Of a stretch of DNA of 64,000 nt, positions 46,156 through 54,909 are shown in pieces. Source of the DNA: Bacillus rhizoplanae (GTDB lineage: Bacteria; Bacillota; Bacilli; Bacillales; Bacillaceae_G); NCBI RefSeq assembly GCF_917563915.1, contig NZ_CAKJTI010000003.1, positions 124,001 through 188,000 on the forward strand. Direction: 5' to 3'. The position numbers were made by a program, and so were the translations under genes. Position 1 is the first letter of the stretch. Every line of letters begins with the position of its first letter. The notes under the pieces were generated by a model. The model saw only the letters and a list, made by a program, of their open reading frames with translations. It ran no database searches and was not told the origin of the DNA.

Positions 46156-46169
46156 TAGGGGGAATTCCA

Positions 46170-47282
46170 GTGAAAGTAAAAGAGCAATTATTGTCGTTAA
46201 AGGCGTATGTGCCAGGTAGAAATATTGAAGAAGTAAAGAGACAATATGGGTTATCTAAAATTGTAAAGCTAGCATCAAATGAAAATCCATTTGGATGTTC
46301 AAAACGTGTAGCTGAAGCTTTGGCATCGTTAGATGGGCAATATGCGCTCTATCCAGACGGTGCAGCGTATGCTCTTCGTGAAAAATTAGCAGATCACCTT
46401 CATGTAAAAAAGGAACAAATTTTATTTGGTAGCGGCTTAGATGAAGTGATTCAAATGATTAGCCGTTCTCTGTTACAAGAAGGAACAAATGTTGTCATGG
46501 CAAAGCCGACATTTTCACAATATCGTCATCATGCAGTAATTGAAAAAGCAGAAGTACGTGAAGTACCTTTAAAAGAGGGTACACATGATTTAGAGGCAAT
46601 GCTTGCACAAGTTGATGAGCATACACGTATCGTATGGATTTGTAACCCTAATAATCCAACAGGAACGTACGTTTCAATGGAGCGGTTACTTTCATTCTTA
46701 GAGGCAGTTCCGAAAACAACACTTGTTATTATGGATGAAGCATACTATGAGTATGCTGGGGCTAAAGATTATCCGCAAACATTACCACTTCTAGAGAAGT
46801 ATGAAAATCTTATGGTACTACGCACATTTTCAAAAGCATACGGATTAGCATCATTTCGCATTGGTTATGCGGTAGGAAATGAAAGCTTAATGCGTTCGTT
46901 AGAGGTAGCAAGATTACCATTTAATACGTCATCAATTGCACAGGTAGTTGCACAAGCGGCTATAGAAGATCAAGCGTTTTTACAAGAGTGTGTGAAAGTG
47001 AATAATAAAGGATTACAGCAATATTATGATTTTTGTGAGAAGTATCAAGTGTTTTATTATCCATCACAGGCGAATTTTATCTTTTTAGAGCTTGGTCTTC
47101 CAGGAGATGAAGTATTTGAAAGGCTACTACAAAAAGGATACATCGTTCGTTCCGGTGGTCCACTTGGTTTACCGAACGGTATTCGGATTACGGTTGGAAC
47201 GAAAGAAGAGAACGCGGAGATTATTGCGGTGCTTACTGAACTTGTAGAAGAGAATTTGAAAAAAGAAGAGACATATTCATAA
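46170..47282 (+). CDS. hisC: Histidinol-phosphate aminotransferase
   Basis: This PLP enzyme serves histidine synthesis and, in Bacillus, also tyrosine and phenylalanine synthesis. The 370 aa protein has [12 protein letters not shown] near 33-44, [10 protein letters not shown] near 155-164, the DEAYYEYAG motif, and the PLP lysine in [16 protein letters not shown] near 219-234. GTG start follows AGGGGG. It ends with a strong terminator. tyrA, which follows in B. subtilis, is absent. Confidence 0.94.
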   Translation: MKVKEQLLSLKAYVPGRNIEEVKRQYGLSKIVKLASNENPFGCSKRVAEALASLDGQYALYPDGAAYALREKLADHLHVKKEQILFGSGLDEVIQMISRSLLQEGTNVVMAKPTFSQYRHHAVIEKAEVREVPLKEGTHDLEAMLAQVDEHTRIVWICNPNNPTGTYVSMERLLSFLEAVPKTTLVIMDEAYYEYAGAKDYPQTLPLLEKYENLMVLRTFSKAYGLASFRIGYAVGNESLMRSLEVARLPFNTSSIAQVVAQAAIEDQAFLQECVKVNNKGLQQYYDFCEKYQVFYYPSQANFIFLELGLPGDEVFERLLQKGYIVRSGGPLGLPNGIRITVGTKEENAEIIAVLTELVEENLKKEETYS

Positions 47283-47283
47283 G

Positions 47284-47320
47284 AAAAGAAACGACTCCAT
47301 CATTAGGAGTCGTTTCTTTT
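47284..47320 (+). terminator. Terminator of the aroF-aroB-aroH-hisC operon
   Basis: GAAACGACTCC/GGAGTCGTTTC, 11 bp perfect stem, TTTT tail. Confidence 0.9.
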
Positions 47321-47356
47321 CATCCTATTTGCGTAAAGAAGAAGGAAAGAAGTACA

Positions 47357-47447
47357 ATAAAGTGAAACTTCCATCAGTGGACGTTTTATCCCACTGATGG
47401 TTAGTTGAACCAATCGGGCTCTTACTGTCCAAAAATAGCGAGATAAA
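47357..47447. repeat. bcr1 repeat, truncated copy between hisC and aroE
   Basis: ATAAAGTGAAACTTCCATCAGTGG to CCAAAAATAGCGAGATAAA. It keeps the first stem and GGTTAGTTGAACC but has lost the CCCCCACCT stem. It occupies the tyrA position. Confidence 0.9.
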
Positions 47448-47486
47448 GAAAGAATACATACGTGAACATTAATAGAGGTGATAGAG

Positions 47487-48770
47487 GTGAAACAATTAAC
47501 AAAGCTTAAGAATGAATTAAACGGAACGATTTTTGTTCCTGGAGATAAGTCTATTTCGCACCGCGCTGTTATGTTTGGGGCAATTGCAGAAGGAACAACG
47601 AAGATTACAAATTTTCTTCAGGGTGAAGATTGTTTAAGTACGATTGCTTGTTTTCAACAGTTAGGAATTAAGATTGAGCAAAAGGGTAACGATGTCACTG
47701 TATATGGAAAAGGATTACAAAGACTAGTAGAACCGACGGAAGTATTAGATGTTGGAAACTCAGGAACGACAATTCGGTTAATGCTTGGTATACTATCAAA
47801 TGCATCGTTTCATTGTACAGTTATCGGAGATTCTTCAATTGGAAAGCGTCCGATGAAACGTGTTACAGAACCTCTTCGTCAAATGGGTGCTAAAATTGAT
47901 GGAAGAGAAGATGGACAATTTACGCCTCTTTCTATTCGAGGGGGAAATATAAAAGGCATACATTATCGTTCTCCCGTTGCAAGTGCACAGGTGAAATCAG
48001 CTATTTTACTTGCAGGACTGCAAGGAGAAGGCGTGACAACAGTGACAGAACCATTACAATCTCGTGATCATACAGAGCGTATGTTACGTGCATTTGGTTG
48101 TTGCGTTACTGTTGACGGATTAACTGTTTCATTAGAAGGCGGTCAAAAGCTTTCTGCAGTGAATATTGAGGTGCCGGGAGATATTTCTTCAGCTGCTTTT
48201 TTCTTAGTAGCAGGTGCAATTGTGCCAAAGAGTAAGATTGTGTTGAAAAATGTTGGGTTAAATCCTACAAGAACTGGAATTCTTGATGTGTTATCACAAA
48301 TGGGTGCGAATTTGTCAATAGAGAATATTCGCAATGAAGAATTTGAGCCAAGCGGTGATATTACAATTGAAACCTCACAATTAAGAGGAATAGAAATTAG
48401 CGGTGCGCTCATCCCAAAATTAATTGATGAAATTCCAATTTTAGCACTGTTAGCAACGCAAGCAGAAGGGACAACTGTGATTAAAAATGCGGAAGAATTA
48501 AAAGTAAAAGAAACGAATCGTATTGATTCAGTTGTAAATGAATTGAAAAAACTAGGAGCACATATTGAAGCAACAGAAGATGGTATGATTGTGCATGGTA
48601 AAACGCAATTACATGGAAACGTGGTAAATAGTCATGGTGATCATCGTATTGGTATGATGTTAGGGATTGCATCGTGTATAGCAGATGGAGAAGTTACGAT
48701 TGAAAATAGCGAGGCAGTAGCTGTGTCATATCCGAACTTCTTTGAACAGTTACATATGCTGCAAAACTAA
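47487..48770 (+). CDS. aroE: 3-phosphoshikimate 1-carboxyvinyltransferase (EPSP synthase)
   Basis: The enzyme joins shikimate 3-phosphate and PEP. The 427 aa protein has [20 protein letters not shown] near 17-36, the [17 protein letters not shown] motif near 88-104, KRPMKRV near 120, and [13 protein letters not shown] near 166-178. Named aroE in Bacillus (aroA elsewhere). GTG at 47487 lies five bases after AGAGGTGA. It may now use its own promoter, since a terminator and a bcr1 fragment lie upstream. Confidence 0.95.
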   Translation: MKQLTKLKNELNGTIFVPGDKSISHRAVMFGAIAEGTTKITNFLQGEDCLSTIACFQQLGIKIEQKGNDVTVYGKGLQRLVEPTEVLDVGNSGTTIRLMLGILSNASFHCTVIGDSSIGKRPMKRVTEPLRQMGAKIDGREDGQFTPLSIRGGNIKGIHYRSPVASAQVKSAILLAGLQGEGVTTVTEPLQSRDHTERMLRAFGCCVTVDGLTVSLEGGQKLSAVNIEVPGDISSAAFFLVAGAIVPKSKIVLKNVGLNPTRTGILDVLSQMGANLSIENIRNEEFEPSGDITIETSQLRGIEISGALIPKLIDEIPILALLATQAEGTTVIKNAEELKVKETNRIDSVVNELKKLGAHIEATEDGMIVHGKTQLHGNVVNSHGDHRIGMMLGIASCIADGEVTIENSEAVAVSYPNFFEQLHMLQN

Positions 48771-48806
48771 AAGAATCTTTTCTTTTTGAGAAGGTTCTTT
48801 TCTTCT
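48771..48806 (+). terminator. Terminator of aroE
   Basis: AAGAATCTTTTCT/AGAAGGTTCTTTT, imperfect stem with T tail. Confidence 0.75.
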
Positions 48807-48879
48807 TCACACTGTTGCTTACACGGAAACAGTTGTTTATTATGGAATTTACATAAGTATTTAGATAAAGGAGCTAGTT

Positions 48880-50142
48880 ATGCAAAAGTTTGAACAAGCT
48901 GTTACATATATTGAAAGCGGAGAAACAGAGAAAGGATTACAACTATTAGCAGAGCAAGTAAAACAAGGTACGGATGAAGAAAAGTATGAAATTGCTCGTT
49001 ATTATTATACACTAGGGTTTGTAGATCAAGCGCTAGAAATAGTAGAGGATTTACGGTTGCTATACCCAGAAGAAAGTGAATTCACGTTATTTTTAGCAGA
49101 GTTATATATTGATTTAGACAAAGAAGATGAAGCAATTGAAGTACTTCACGACATTCAAGAGAATGATGAATTATATGTTCAATCTCTCCTCCTTGCATCT
49201 GATTTATATCAAATGCAAGGTTTTGACGAAGTAGCAGAGCAAAAATTATTAAAAGCGAAAGCGATGATGCCAGATGAGCCGGTAATTGCTTTCGGGCTTG
49301 GGGAATTGTATAGCAGTAAAGGAGAAGATAGTAAAGCAATTCCATATTATGAATCATTACTTCCAGAACATAAAGTGATGGGCGGTGTTGTTGTTCCGCT
49401 TCGATTGGCTGAAAATTTAAGCGCACTTGGGCAATGGAGTGAAGCAATTTCTTATTATGAGGAAGGTTTAGAGGAGCAGAAGGATATTCATTCTTTATTT
49501 GGATTTGCGTTTACGTTGTATCAAGGAGAACAGTACCAAAGAGCAATCAGTGTATGGGAAGAATTAAAAGAATTAGATCCAGAATATGCATCTTTATATA
49601 TGTATTTGGCGAAATGCTATGAAAAAGAAGGGATGCTTCAAGAAAGTTATGAAACGCTTCAAGAAGGAATAAAAATTGACGAACTATCAATACCATTTTA
49701 TGTAGAGTTTGCTAATGTTGCAGCGAAGCTAGGGAAAAGAAATGAAGCAGAAGATTCGCTTAAGAAAGCATTAGAGCTTGATCCGTCGCATTTAGGGGCT
49801 ACCTTAAAGTATTCATACATCTTAAAGGAAGAAGAAAGGTATGAAGAGGTGATTGCTGTTATAGAAAAAGCCATTGATAATGGGGAAACGGACACGCAAT
49901 TACTTTGGGATATTGCACATGCGAAAAAACAATTAGAATTGTATTCGGAAGCATTAAATCATTACCAAAGCGCATATACTTCTTTTAAGAATCATCCAGA
50001 TTTCTTGGAGGAGTACGGTTACTTCTTGTTAGAAGAGGGATTGCGAAAAGAGGCGAAAGAAGTATTTACACGTTTATTACAGCTAGATCCGACACAAACT
50101 CATATTGAAGAATTATTATATAATTTAGAGGATTTTTCATAA
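48880..50142 (+). CDS. ypiA: TPR-repeat protein YpiA
   Basis: This is a soluble tetratricopeptide protein; in B. subtilis YpiA acts with ReoY in ClpCP-dependent turnover of MurA. The 420 aa protein is composed of about ten TPR units (for example AIPYYESLL, AISYYEEGLEEQ, ESYETLQEGIKID and EALNHYQSAYTSF). ATG follows AAGGAG. It is followed by reoY, matching B. subtilis. Confidence 0.92.
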   Translation: MQKFEQAVTYIESGETEKGLQLLAEQVKQGTDEEKYEIARYYYTLGFVDQALEIVEDLRLLYPEESEFTLFLAELYIDLDKEDEAIEVLHDIQENDELYVQSLLLASDLYQMQGFDEVAEQKLLKAKAMMPDEPVIAFGLGELYSSKGEDSKAIPYYESLLPEHKVMGGVVVPLRLAENLSALGQWSEAISYYEEGLEEQKDIHSLFGFAFTLYQGEQYQRAISVWEELKELDPEYASLYMYLAKCYEKEGMLQESYETLQEGIKIDELSIPFYVEFANVAAKLGKRNEAEDSLKKALELDPSHLGATLKYSYILKEEERYEEVIAVIEKAIDNGETDTQLLWDIAHAKKQLELYSEALNHYQSAYTSFKNHPDFLEEYGYFLLEEGLRKEAKEVFTRLLQLDPTQTHIEELLYNLEDFS

Positions 50143-50214
50143 GTTGGAAGGAAACTGAATACTGCTTCTTGAATGTAAAAAGAAAAAAGAAGGACAGAGG
50201 AGGGATTAAGCGCT

Positions 50215-50751
50215 ATGAATACCCCTGTTTCTGTGAATGAAAAGAAAGATTTTGTAAAATGGTTTTTAAATAATTACCAACTGAAACAGCGAGAATGTGT
50301 TTGGATTTTAAATTATTTAATGAGTCATGATCAATTAATGGATAAGGTGCATTTTGTAGAGCATGCGAAATATTGTCCGCGTGGGTTGGTAATGTCAGCG
50401 AATTGCGTGAAAGATTTACCGTTTCATTTTTATAAACAAAATGTAATGACGACTGATGCGGAAAAATCATTTCATGATATTCGCTTAAACAGAGATGAAG
50501 ATATTTATATTCAGCTCAATTTTAAATCATCTTTTCAAAATGCGAATTATGTGGCAGTGCTAGAAGAAAATCCATATTTACCGAAGAATATCGATGTAAA
50601 TGAAAAAGATCGTTTATTAGCAGAGCGATTTTTAGAAGAAAGCGTATATTCGTTTCGGAAAGAACGACTTTTGAAATTAATTGACGAAGCGCTTGATACT
50701 CATGATGAAGAAACATTCCGCAAGTTAACAGACGAGTTAAAATGCTTATAA
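50215..50751 (+). CDS. reoY: ReoY (YpiB), proteolytic degradation factor
   Basis: ReoY belongs to UPF0302 and controls degradation of the peptidoglycan enzyme MurA by ClpCP in Gram-positives. The 178 aa protein has a helical N-terminus ([20 protein letters not shown], about 10-29) with [14 protein letters not shown] near 48-61, and a C-terminal IDEAL-type motif ([19 protein letters not shown], about 155-173). ATG follows AGAGGAGGG. It is 73 bp after ypiA. Confidence 0.92.
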   Translation: MNTPVSVNEKKDFVKWFLNNYQLKQRECVWILNYLMSHDQLMDKVHFVEHAKYCPRGLVMSANCVKDLPFHFYKQNVMTTDAEKSFHDIRLNRDEDIYIQLNFKSSFQNANYVAVLEENPYLPKNIDVNEKDRLLAERFLEESVYSFRKERLLKLIDEALDTHDEETFRKLTDELKCL

Positions 50752-50795
50752 ACTTATCTGTGAAAAGTAATTATGAAAATTTTTAGACTATTGCA

Positions 50796-50834
50796 AAGAA
50801 AAACCATCTTTTATAGATGGTTTTTCTTTTTTTA
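50796..50834 (+). terminator. Terminator of ypiA-reoY
   Basis: GAAAAACCATC/GATGGTTTTTC stem with T-rich tail. Confidence 0.9.
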
Positions 50835-50859
50835 CCTTTATCTGTATGGTTTAATAGAA

Positions 50860-51335
50860 ATAGAGTGAAACTTTCTTTATGATTAGGTCAACTACCCACC
50901 GCTTAAATGCTAACGCGTTTTGAAGTGAGGGCTTGTAAAAAGCTCTGGTTGCCTAGCCGTAGTCCTATGTGGACTACGTTCGTAGGCTGCATACCCAAGA
51001 ATGATTCCCTAGTTCTTGGCTCTATTGTGGCTCTGTAACAGTTCTGATTGGGAAGGAACGGTCAACCACAAGCCTTCTTTCATAAGAAGTTGCTAACACC
51101 TACAAACATTGGCGAAGGGAAACTACATCCTTATATGGATGGGCAAAACATGTGTGTATTTGCCAGGAATTACTTTAGGCTGTGCCTAACCGAATTTCAT
51201 CCCCACCTTACCGCTGGGCTATTGCCCTTCACATGTTTGAAAATGGGGACTTCTTTCAGAAATAATTTAAATCAATTAAGCTCTTATGGGTAAGTAGTAT
51301 GGGGGTGAGGTCATACTGTCCATTAGAGTGGGAGT
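50860..51335. repeat. bcr1 repeat interrupted by another element
   Basis: The left part (50860-50886: ATAGAGTGAAACTTTC, then ATGATTAG) and right part (51267-51335: TTAAATCAATTAAGCTCTTATGGG, then GGGGGTGAGGTCATACTGTCCATTAGAGTGGGAGTAA) match the two sides of a decayed bcr1 copy, with the junction at the GGTTAGTTGAACCAATCGGG region. Confidence 0.75.
50887..51266 (-). mobile_element. Non-autonomous IS200/IS605-like element with omegaRNA-like end
   Basis: This 380 bp insert in bcr1 is more GC-rich than its surroundings and highly structured. On the minus strand it ends AAGCGGTGGGTAGTTGAC after the hairpin CCCTCACTTCAAAA/TTTAAGCGGTGGG with loop CGCGTTAGCA. This form is typical of right ends of TnpB-encoding IS200/IS605 elements, where the reRNA/omegaRNA scaffold ends. 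Further hairpins are GTAGTCC/GGACTAC (50959-50977) and CCAAGAA/TTCTTGG (50995-51019). A decayed TnpB C-terminus may remain (minus strand from 51083, MKEGLWLTV). The opposite end lies next to TTTAA (minus strand 51271-51267), which resembles target motifs of such elements. There is no transposase. Confidence 0.6.
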
Positions 51336-51359
51336 AAGGGAAAAAGGGGGCTATTAAGT

Positions 51360-51818
51360 GTGAAATGGGCTGTAGCAGATGTATTGCAATACGAACAAGC
51401 TAGAGAGTATATTGATACGGGAATTATACCACTTCTTTCAATTTCGCTTGAAAAGGGGATGAAGGAAGCTGCTGTAGAAGGAGAATTTATTTCTGCTTTA
51501 ACAAGAGAGTTAGAGAGGGAGTATAAAGGTAGAGTATTTTTATTACCCGCATTTACGTATGTAGAAGGGGCATATGTAAGTGAGAAGCATCGTTTACAAG
51601 AATGGACGAACTATTTGAAAGAACAAGGTTTGCAGCATATTGCGTTGATCACAAGTGATTTTTCTTGGAAAGAAATTGAACATGAATTGACAGAAAAACT
51701 ATTTTGTTTACCAGCACTACCGCTAGAACAGCTTAGTGATCAAGCGAAAAGAGAAATAATTCAAGCGCAAATAAAAAATATTATGGAAAAATTAACTGAA
51801 AAGTGGGAAAATAAATAA
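51360..51818 (+). CDS. ypiF: YpiF (DUF2487)
   Basis: The function is unknown. The 152 aa soluble protein has ADVLQYEQAREYIDTGIIPL near 6-25 and a C-terminal helical part ending LTEKWENK. GTG start follows AAGGGGG. It precedes qcrA as in B. subtilis. The 608 bp before it hold only a terminator, the split bcr1 and the IS-like insert. Confidence 0.88.
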   Translation: MKWAVADVLQYEQAREYIDTGIIPLLSISLEKGMKEAAVEGEFISALTRELEREYKGRVFLLPAFTYVEGAYVSEKHRLQEWTNYLKEQGLQHIALITSDFSWKEIEHELTEKLFCLPALPLEQLSDQAKREIIQAQIKNIMEKLTEKWENK

Positions 51819-51855
51819 TAAATTGATAGTTTTAATAATTGTGATTAGTATGATA

Positions 51856-51884
51856 TTGACCAATGTAGTAGGGTATTATATCAT
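51856..51884 (+). promoter_or_regulatory. Sigma-A promoter of qcrABC
   Basis: TTGACC (51856-51861), 17 bases, TATCAT (51879-51884), about 75 bp before the qcrA start. Confidence 0.65.
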
Positions 51885-51958
51885 GATAGTGTCCTAGTTT
51901 TTATCTTTTATATTAGTTTTTCACGGGGGACAATTTCTGATAGAGGGGGGAAATTTTC

Positions 51959-52471
51959 GTGAGTGAGAAAGAACACAAGGTGTCAAGAAGACAGTTTTTA
52001 AACTACACTCTTACAGGTGTAGGGGGATTTATGGCAGCTGGTATTCTAATGCCAATGACGCGCTTTGCGCTTGATCCAGTTTTAAGGAAAGAAGCAGGGG
52101 GAGAGATGGTTGCAGTCGCACAGGTAAAGGATATTACGACTGAACCGAAGCGTTTCGACTTTAAAGTAAAACAAGTTGACGGCTGGTATAAATCAGAAGA
52201 ACCAAAGTCAGCGTGGGTTCACAAAGATGAAAGCGGAGACATTGTAGCATTCTCTCCAGTTTGTAAACATTTAGGGTGCACGGTGAACTGGAATTCGGAC
52301 AAGTCACATCCAAATGAATTCTATTGTCCGTGCCATGGAGGACGTTATACAAAAGATGGTATAAATGTAAAAGGAACACCGCCTCTTGCTCCGCTTGATG
52401 TGTTTCAATCACAGGTGAAAGATGGAACGCTTTATTTAGGTAAAGCGAAGCCAAGAGGAGGTGCGAAATAG
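51959..52471 (+). CDS. qcrA: Menaquinol:cytochrome c reductase iron-sulfur subunit
   Basis: QcrA is the Rieske protein of the b6c-type bc complex. The 170 aa protein has a Tat-type N-terminus (SRRQFLNYTLTGVGGFMAAG, about 8-27) that stays as a membrane anchor, and cluster-binding motifs CKHLGCTV near 101-108 and CPCHGG near 124-129. GTG start follows GAGGGGGG. Directly followed by qcrB. Confidence 0.96.
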   Translation: MSEKEHKVSRRQFLNYTLTGVGGFMAAGILMPMTRFALDPVLRKEAGGEMVAVAQVKDITTEPKRFDFKVKQVDGWYKSEEPKSAWVHKDESGDIVAFSPVCKHLGCTVNWNSDKSHPNEFYCPCHGGRYTKDGINVKGTPPLAPLDVFQSQVKDGTLYLGKAKPRGGAK

Positions 52472-53146
52472 ATGTTAAATAAAATTTACGATTGGGTAGA
52501 TGAACGGTTAGATATTACCCCTTTATGGCGCGATATTGCCGATCATGAAGTACCGGAACATGTAAATCCAGCGCATCACTTTTCAGCTTTCGTGTACTGT
52601 TTTGGAGGACTTACGTTTTTTGTTACAGTTATTCAAATTTTGTCAGGTATGTTTTTAACAATGTACTATGTACCAGATATTAAAAATGCGTGGGAATCTG
52701 TCTATTACTTACAAAATGAAGTGGCATATGGACAAATTGTTCGCGGTATGCATCACTGGGGTGCAAGTCTTGTTATCGTTATGATGTTTTTACATACACT
52801 TCGAGTTTTCTTCCAAGGTGCTTATAAAAAGCCTCGTGAATTAAACTGGATTGTTGGAGTACTTATTTTCTTTGTTATGCTAGGATTAGGTTTTACAGGA
52901 TATTTATTACCATGGGATATGAAAGCATTATTTGCAACAAAAGTAGGGCTTCAAATCGCGGAGCAAACACCGCTTATTGGATCTTATTTAAAAACGTTGC
53001 TTGCCGGCCACTCCGAAATTGTCGGTGCCCAAACACTAACTCGCTTCTTTGCTATTCACGTATTCTTCTTGCCAGCCGCACTTCTCGGATTAATGGCAGT
53101 TCACTTCATCATGATTCGCAAACAAGGTATTTCCGGTCCGCTATAA
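52472..53146 (+). CDS. qcrB: Menaquinol:cytochrome c reductase cytochrome b subunit
   Basis: QcrB is the cytochrome b6-type subunit holding two b haems. The 224 aa protein has four helices with haem ligands in RGMHHWGASLVIVMMFLHTLR (H near 94 and 108, split here as HHWGAS and FLHTLR) and the later FFAIHVFFLP and MAVHFIMIRK (H near 195 and 210). ATG is one base after the qcrA stop, with GAGGAGG upstream. Confidence 0.96.
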   Translation: MLNKIYDWVDERLDITPLWRDIADHEVPEHVNPAHHFSAFVYCFGGLTFFVTVIQILSGMFLTMYYVPDIKNAWESVYYLQNEVAYGQIVRGMHHWGASLVIVMMFLHTLRVFFQGAYKKPRELNWIVGVLIFFVMLGLGFTGYLLPWDMKALFATKVGLQIAEQTPLIGSYLKTLLAGHSEIVGAQTLTRFFAIHVFFLPAALLGLMAVHFIMIRKQGISGPL

Positions 53147-53193
53147 GATGTTACTAGATTATAAGGGAAGAACATAATTAAAGGAGGGAGATT

Positions 53194-53961
53194 ATGCATC
53201 GTGGCAAAGGGATGAAGTTTGTCGGAGATTCGCGAGTACCTGCTGTTAGAAAACCGAATATTCCGAAAGATTACTCCGAATATCCAGGGAAAACAGAAGC
53301 ATTTTGGCCAAACTTTTTATTAAAAGAGTGGATGGTTGGTGCAGTCTTTTTAATTGGCTATCTTTGTTTGACAGTGGCGCATCCATCACCACTTGAAAGA
53401 ATTGCAGATCCTACAGATACAGGGTATATCCCACTTCCAGACTGGTACTTCTTATTTCTGTATCAATTGTTAAAGTATTCTTATGCATCTGGTCCATATA
53501 CTGTTATTGGAGCATTTATTATGCCAGGTATCGCATTTGGCGCGTTATTACTTGCTCCGTTTCTTGATCGAGGACCGGAACGCCGTCCATTTAAACGCCC
53601 GGCCGCAACAGGTTTTATGCTTTTAGCATTAGCATCCATCGTTTTCTTAACGTGGCAATCTGTTGCAACACATGACTGGGCAGCTGCGAAAAGACAAGGT
53701 GCGATTGTAAAAACGGTACAAGTTGATAAAAATGATGACGGTTATAAAATTATGCAAAAAAATACATGTTTAACATGTCACGGTGATAACTTACAAGGGG
53801 GAGCAGCTGCACCTGCACTGCAAAACTTGACATTAAAGCCGGAGGAAATTGCGAAAATCGCAAAAGAGGGAAAAGGTGCAATGCCAAAAGGTGTCTTTAA
53901 AGGCACAGATGAAGAGTTGAAGAAAGTAACAGAATTTATCGAGAAATATAATAAAAAGTAA
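53194..53961 (+). CDS. qcrC: Menaquinol:cytochrome c reductase cytochrome b/c subunit
   Basis: QcrC is a fusion of a subunit-IV-like membrane part and a cytochrome c domain. The 255 aa protein has three helices (about 45-65, 105-130, 143-160) and a C-terminal c domain with haem site CLTCHGDN near 190-197 and distal Met in GAMPKG near 228. Haem attachment depends on ResABC, encoded in the same window. ATG follows AAAGGAGGG. Confidence 0.96.
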   Translation: MHRGKGMKFVGDSRVPAVRKPNIPKDYSEYPGKTEAFWPNFLLKEWMVGAVFLIGYLCLTVAHPSPLERIADPTDTGYIPLPDWYFLFLYQLLKYSYASGPYTVIGAFIMPGIAFGALLLAPFLDRGPERRPFKRPAATGFMLLALASIVFLTWQSVATHDWAAAKRQGAIVKTVQVDKNDDGYKIMQKNTCLTCHGDNLQGGAAAPALQNLTLKPEEIAKIAKEGKGAMPKGVFKGTDEELKKVTEFIEKYNKK

Positions 53962-53965
53962 ACGA

Positions 53966-53996
53966 ATGCTGACTGCAATTTTGCAGTCAGTTTTTC
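53966..53996 (+). terminator. Terminator of qcrABC
   Basis: GCTGACTGCAA/TTGCAGTCAG stem and five T. Confidence 0.88.
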
Positions 53997-53999
53997 TAG

Positions 54000-54165
54000 T
54001 TTATCCCGCATTAACGGGCAGTAAGACCCCCACCTCAAGATTCAGAGAAAAGCGAAGAAGACACTGCCCGTAAAAGCCCGATTGGTTCAACTAACCATCA
54101 GTGGGGGATGAAGCCCCCCACTGATGGAAGTTTCACTTTATCCCGCTATTCACAGACTGTAAGAT
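54000..54165. repeat. bcr1 repeat plus start of a second copy
   Basis: TTTATCCCGCATTAACGGGCAG to AAGTTTCACTTTAT (54000-54141), with a 13 bp deletion on the right side of the second stem. TATCCCGCTATTCACAGACTGTAAGATA right after it looks like a further left end. Confidence 0.9.
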
Positions 54166-54246
54166 ATACACCTATAGAAATTGCACTGTATATAGGTAAA
54201 TTTGCTATAATATGACTGTATGTTAAGAAAGTTGAGGGATCAAAAC

Positions 54247-54837
54247 GTGACATTTTTATATTTGATATTGAGAGAACGCACCTTTTTATGGCTTTTACTC
54301 ATTGTAAACATTTTTGGAACGATATATGGATACATATGGTATCAATATCAGTTAATTGAAACGCCTTTTATATTTTTGCCATTTGTTCCAGATAGTCCAA
54401 CAGCTAGTTTGTTTTTTGTATTTGTATTAATCGCTTTTCTTCAAAGGAAAAATTGGGGATTGATGGAGGCTCTGGCAATTGTAACTTTATTTAAATACGG
54501 TGTATGGGCTGTTGGAATGAACATATTGCTGCTTATTGTACAAGGAGATATTGGGTGGTCAGGATATATGCTGATTGTGTCTCATGGTGCAATGGCTATC
54601 CAAGGTTTACTGTATGCTCCATTTTACCGCATAAAGCGTTGGCATTTTGTAGTTGCAGCTATTTGGACGCTGCATAATGACATCATTGATTATGTATTTA
54701 GACAAATGCCGCGGTATGGTGTGCTAGATATGTACTATCAACCAATTGGTTATTTCACATTTTGGCTCAGTATAATAGCTTTAGGAATTACATACTACCT
54801 TTGCATGCGGGAGCGTCGTCTTCAGCTTTCACTGTAG
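54247..54837 (+). CDS. ypjA: DUF1405 membrane protein YpjA
   Basis: The function is unknown. The 196 aa protein has about six transmembrane helices and conserved NIFGTIYGYIWYQYQL near 20-35 and HNDIIDYVFRQMPRYG. GTG at 54247 follows GAGGGAT and matches my recollection of the family N-terminus; the in-frame ATG at 54220 lies only nine bases after the likely -10 box TATAAT (54206-54211). Upstream of ypjB, as in B. subtilis. Confidence 0.85.
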   Translation: MTFLYLILRERTFLWLLLIVNIFGTIYGYIWYQYQLIETPFIFLPFVPDSPTASLFFVFVLIAFLQRKNWGLMEALAIVTLFKYGVWAVGMNILLLIVQGDIGWSGYMLIVSHGAMAIQGLLYAPFYRIKRWHFVVAAIWTLHNDIIDYVFRQMPRYGVLDMYYQPIGYFTFWLSIIALGITYYLCMRERRLQLSL

Positions 54838-54909
54838 TAAATGAATCTCTCTGTTCTATTCTTGTCCCACTCTACATATTTTGTATTAGAAGCTATAGGG
54901 GGGACAAGA

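Noticed and set aside
50887-51266. HEARO/IscB-type omegaRNA read on the plus strand
   Set aside because: ATGA just before the block would fit HEARO insertion, but the minus-strand right-end form and the TTTAA flank fit a TnpB-type element better.
51048-51293. Plus-strand frame of 81 codons inside the IS-like block
   Set aside because: It crosses the element boundary into bcr1, contains hairpin sequence and has no ribosome site.
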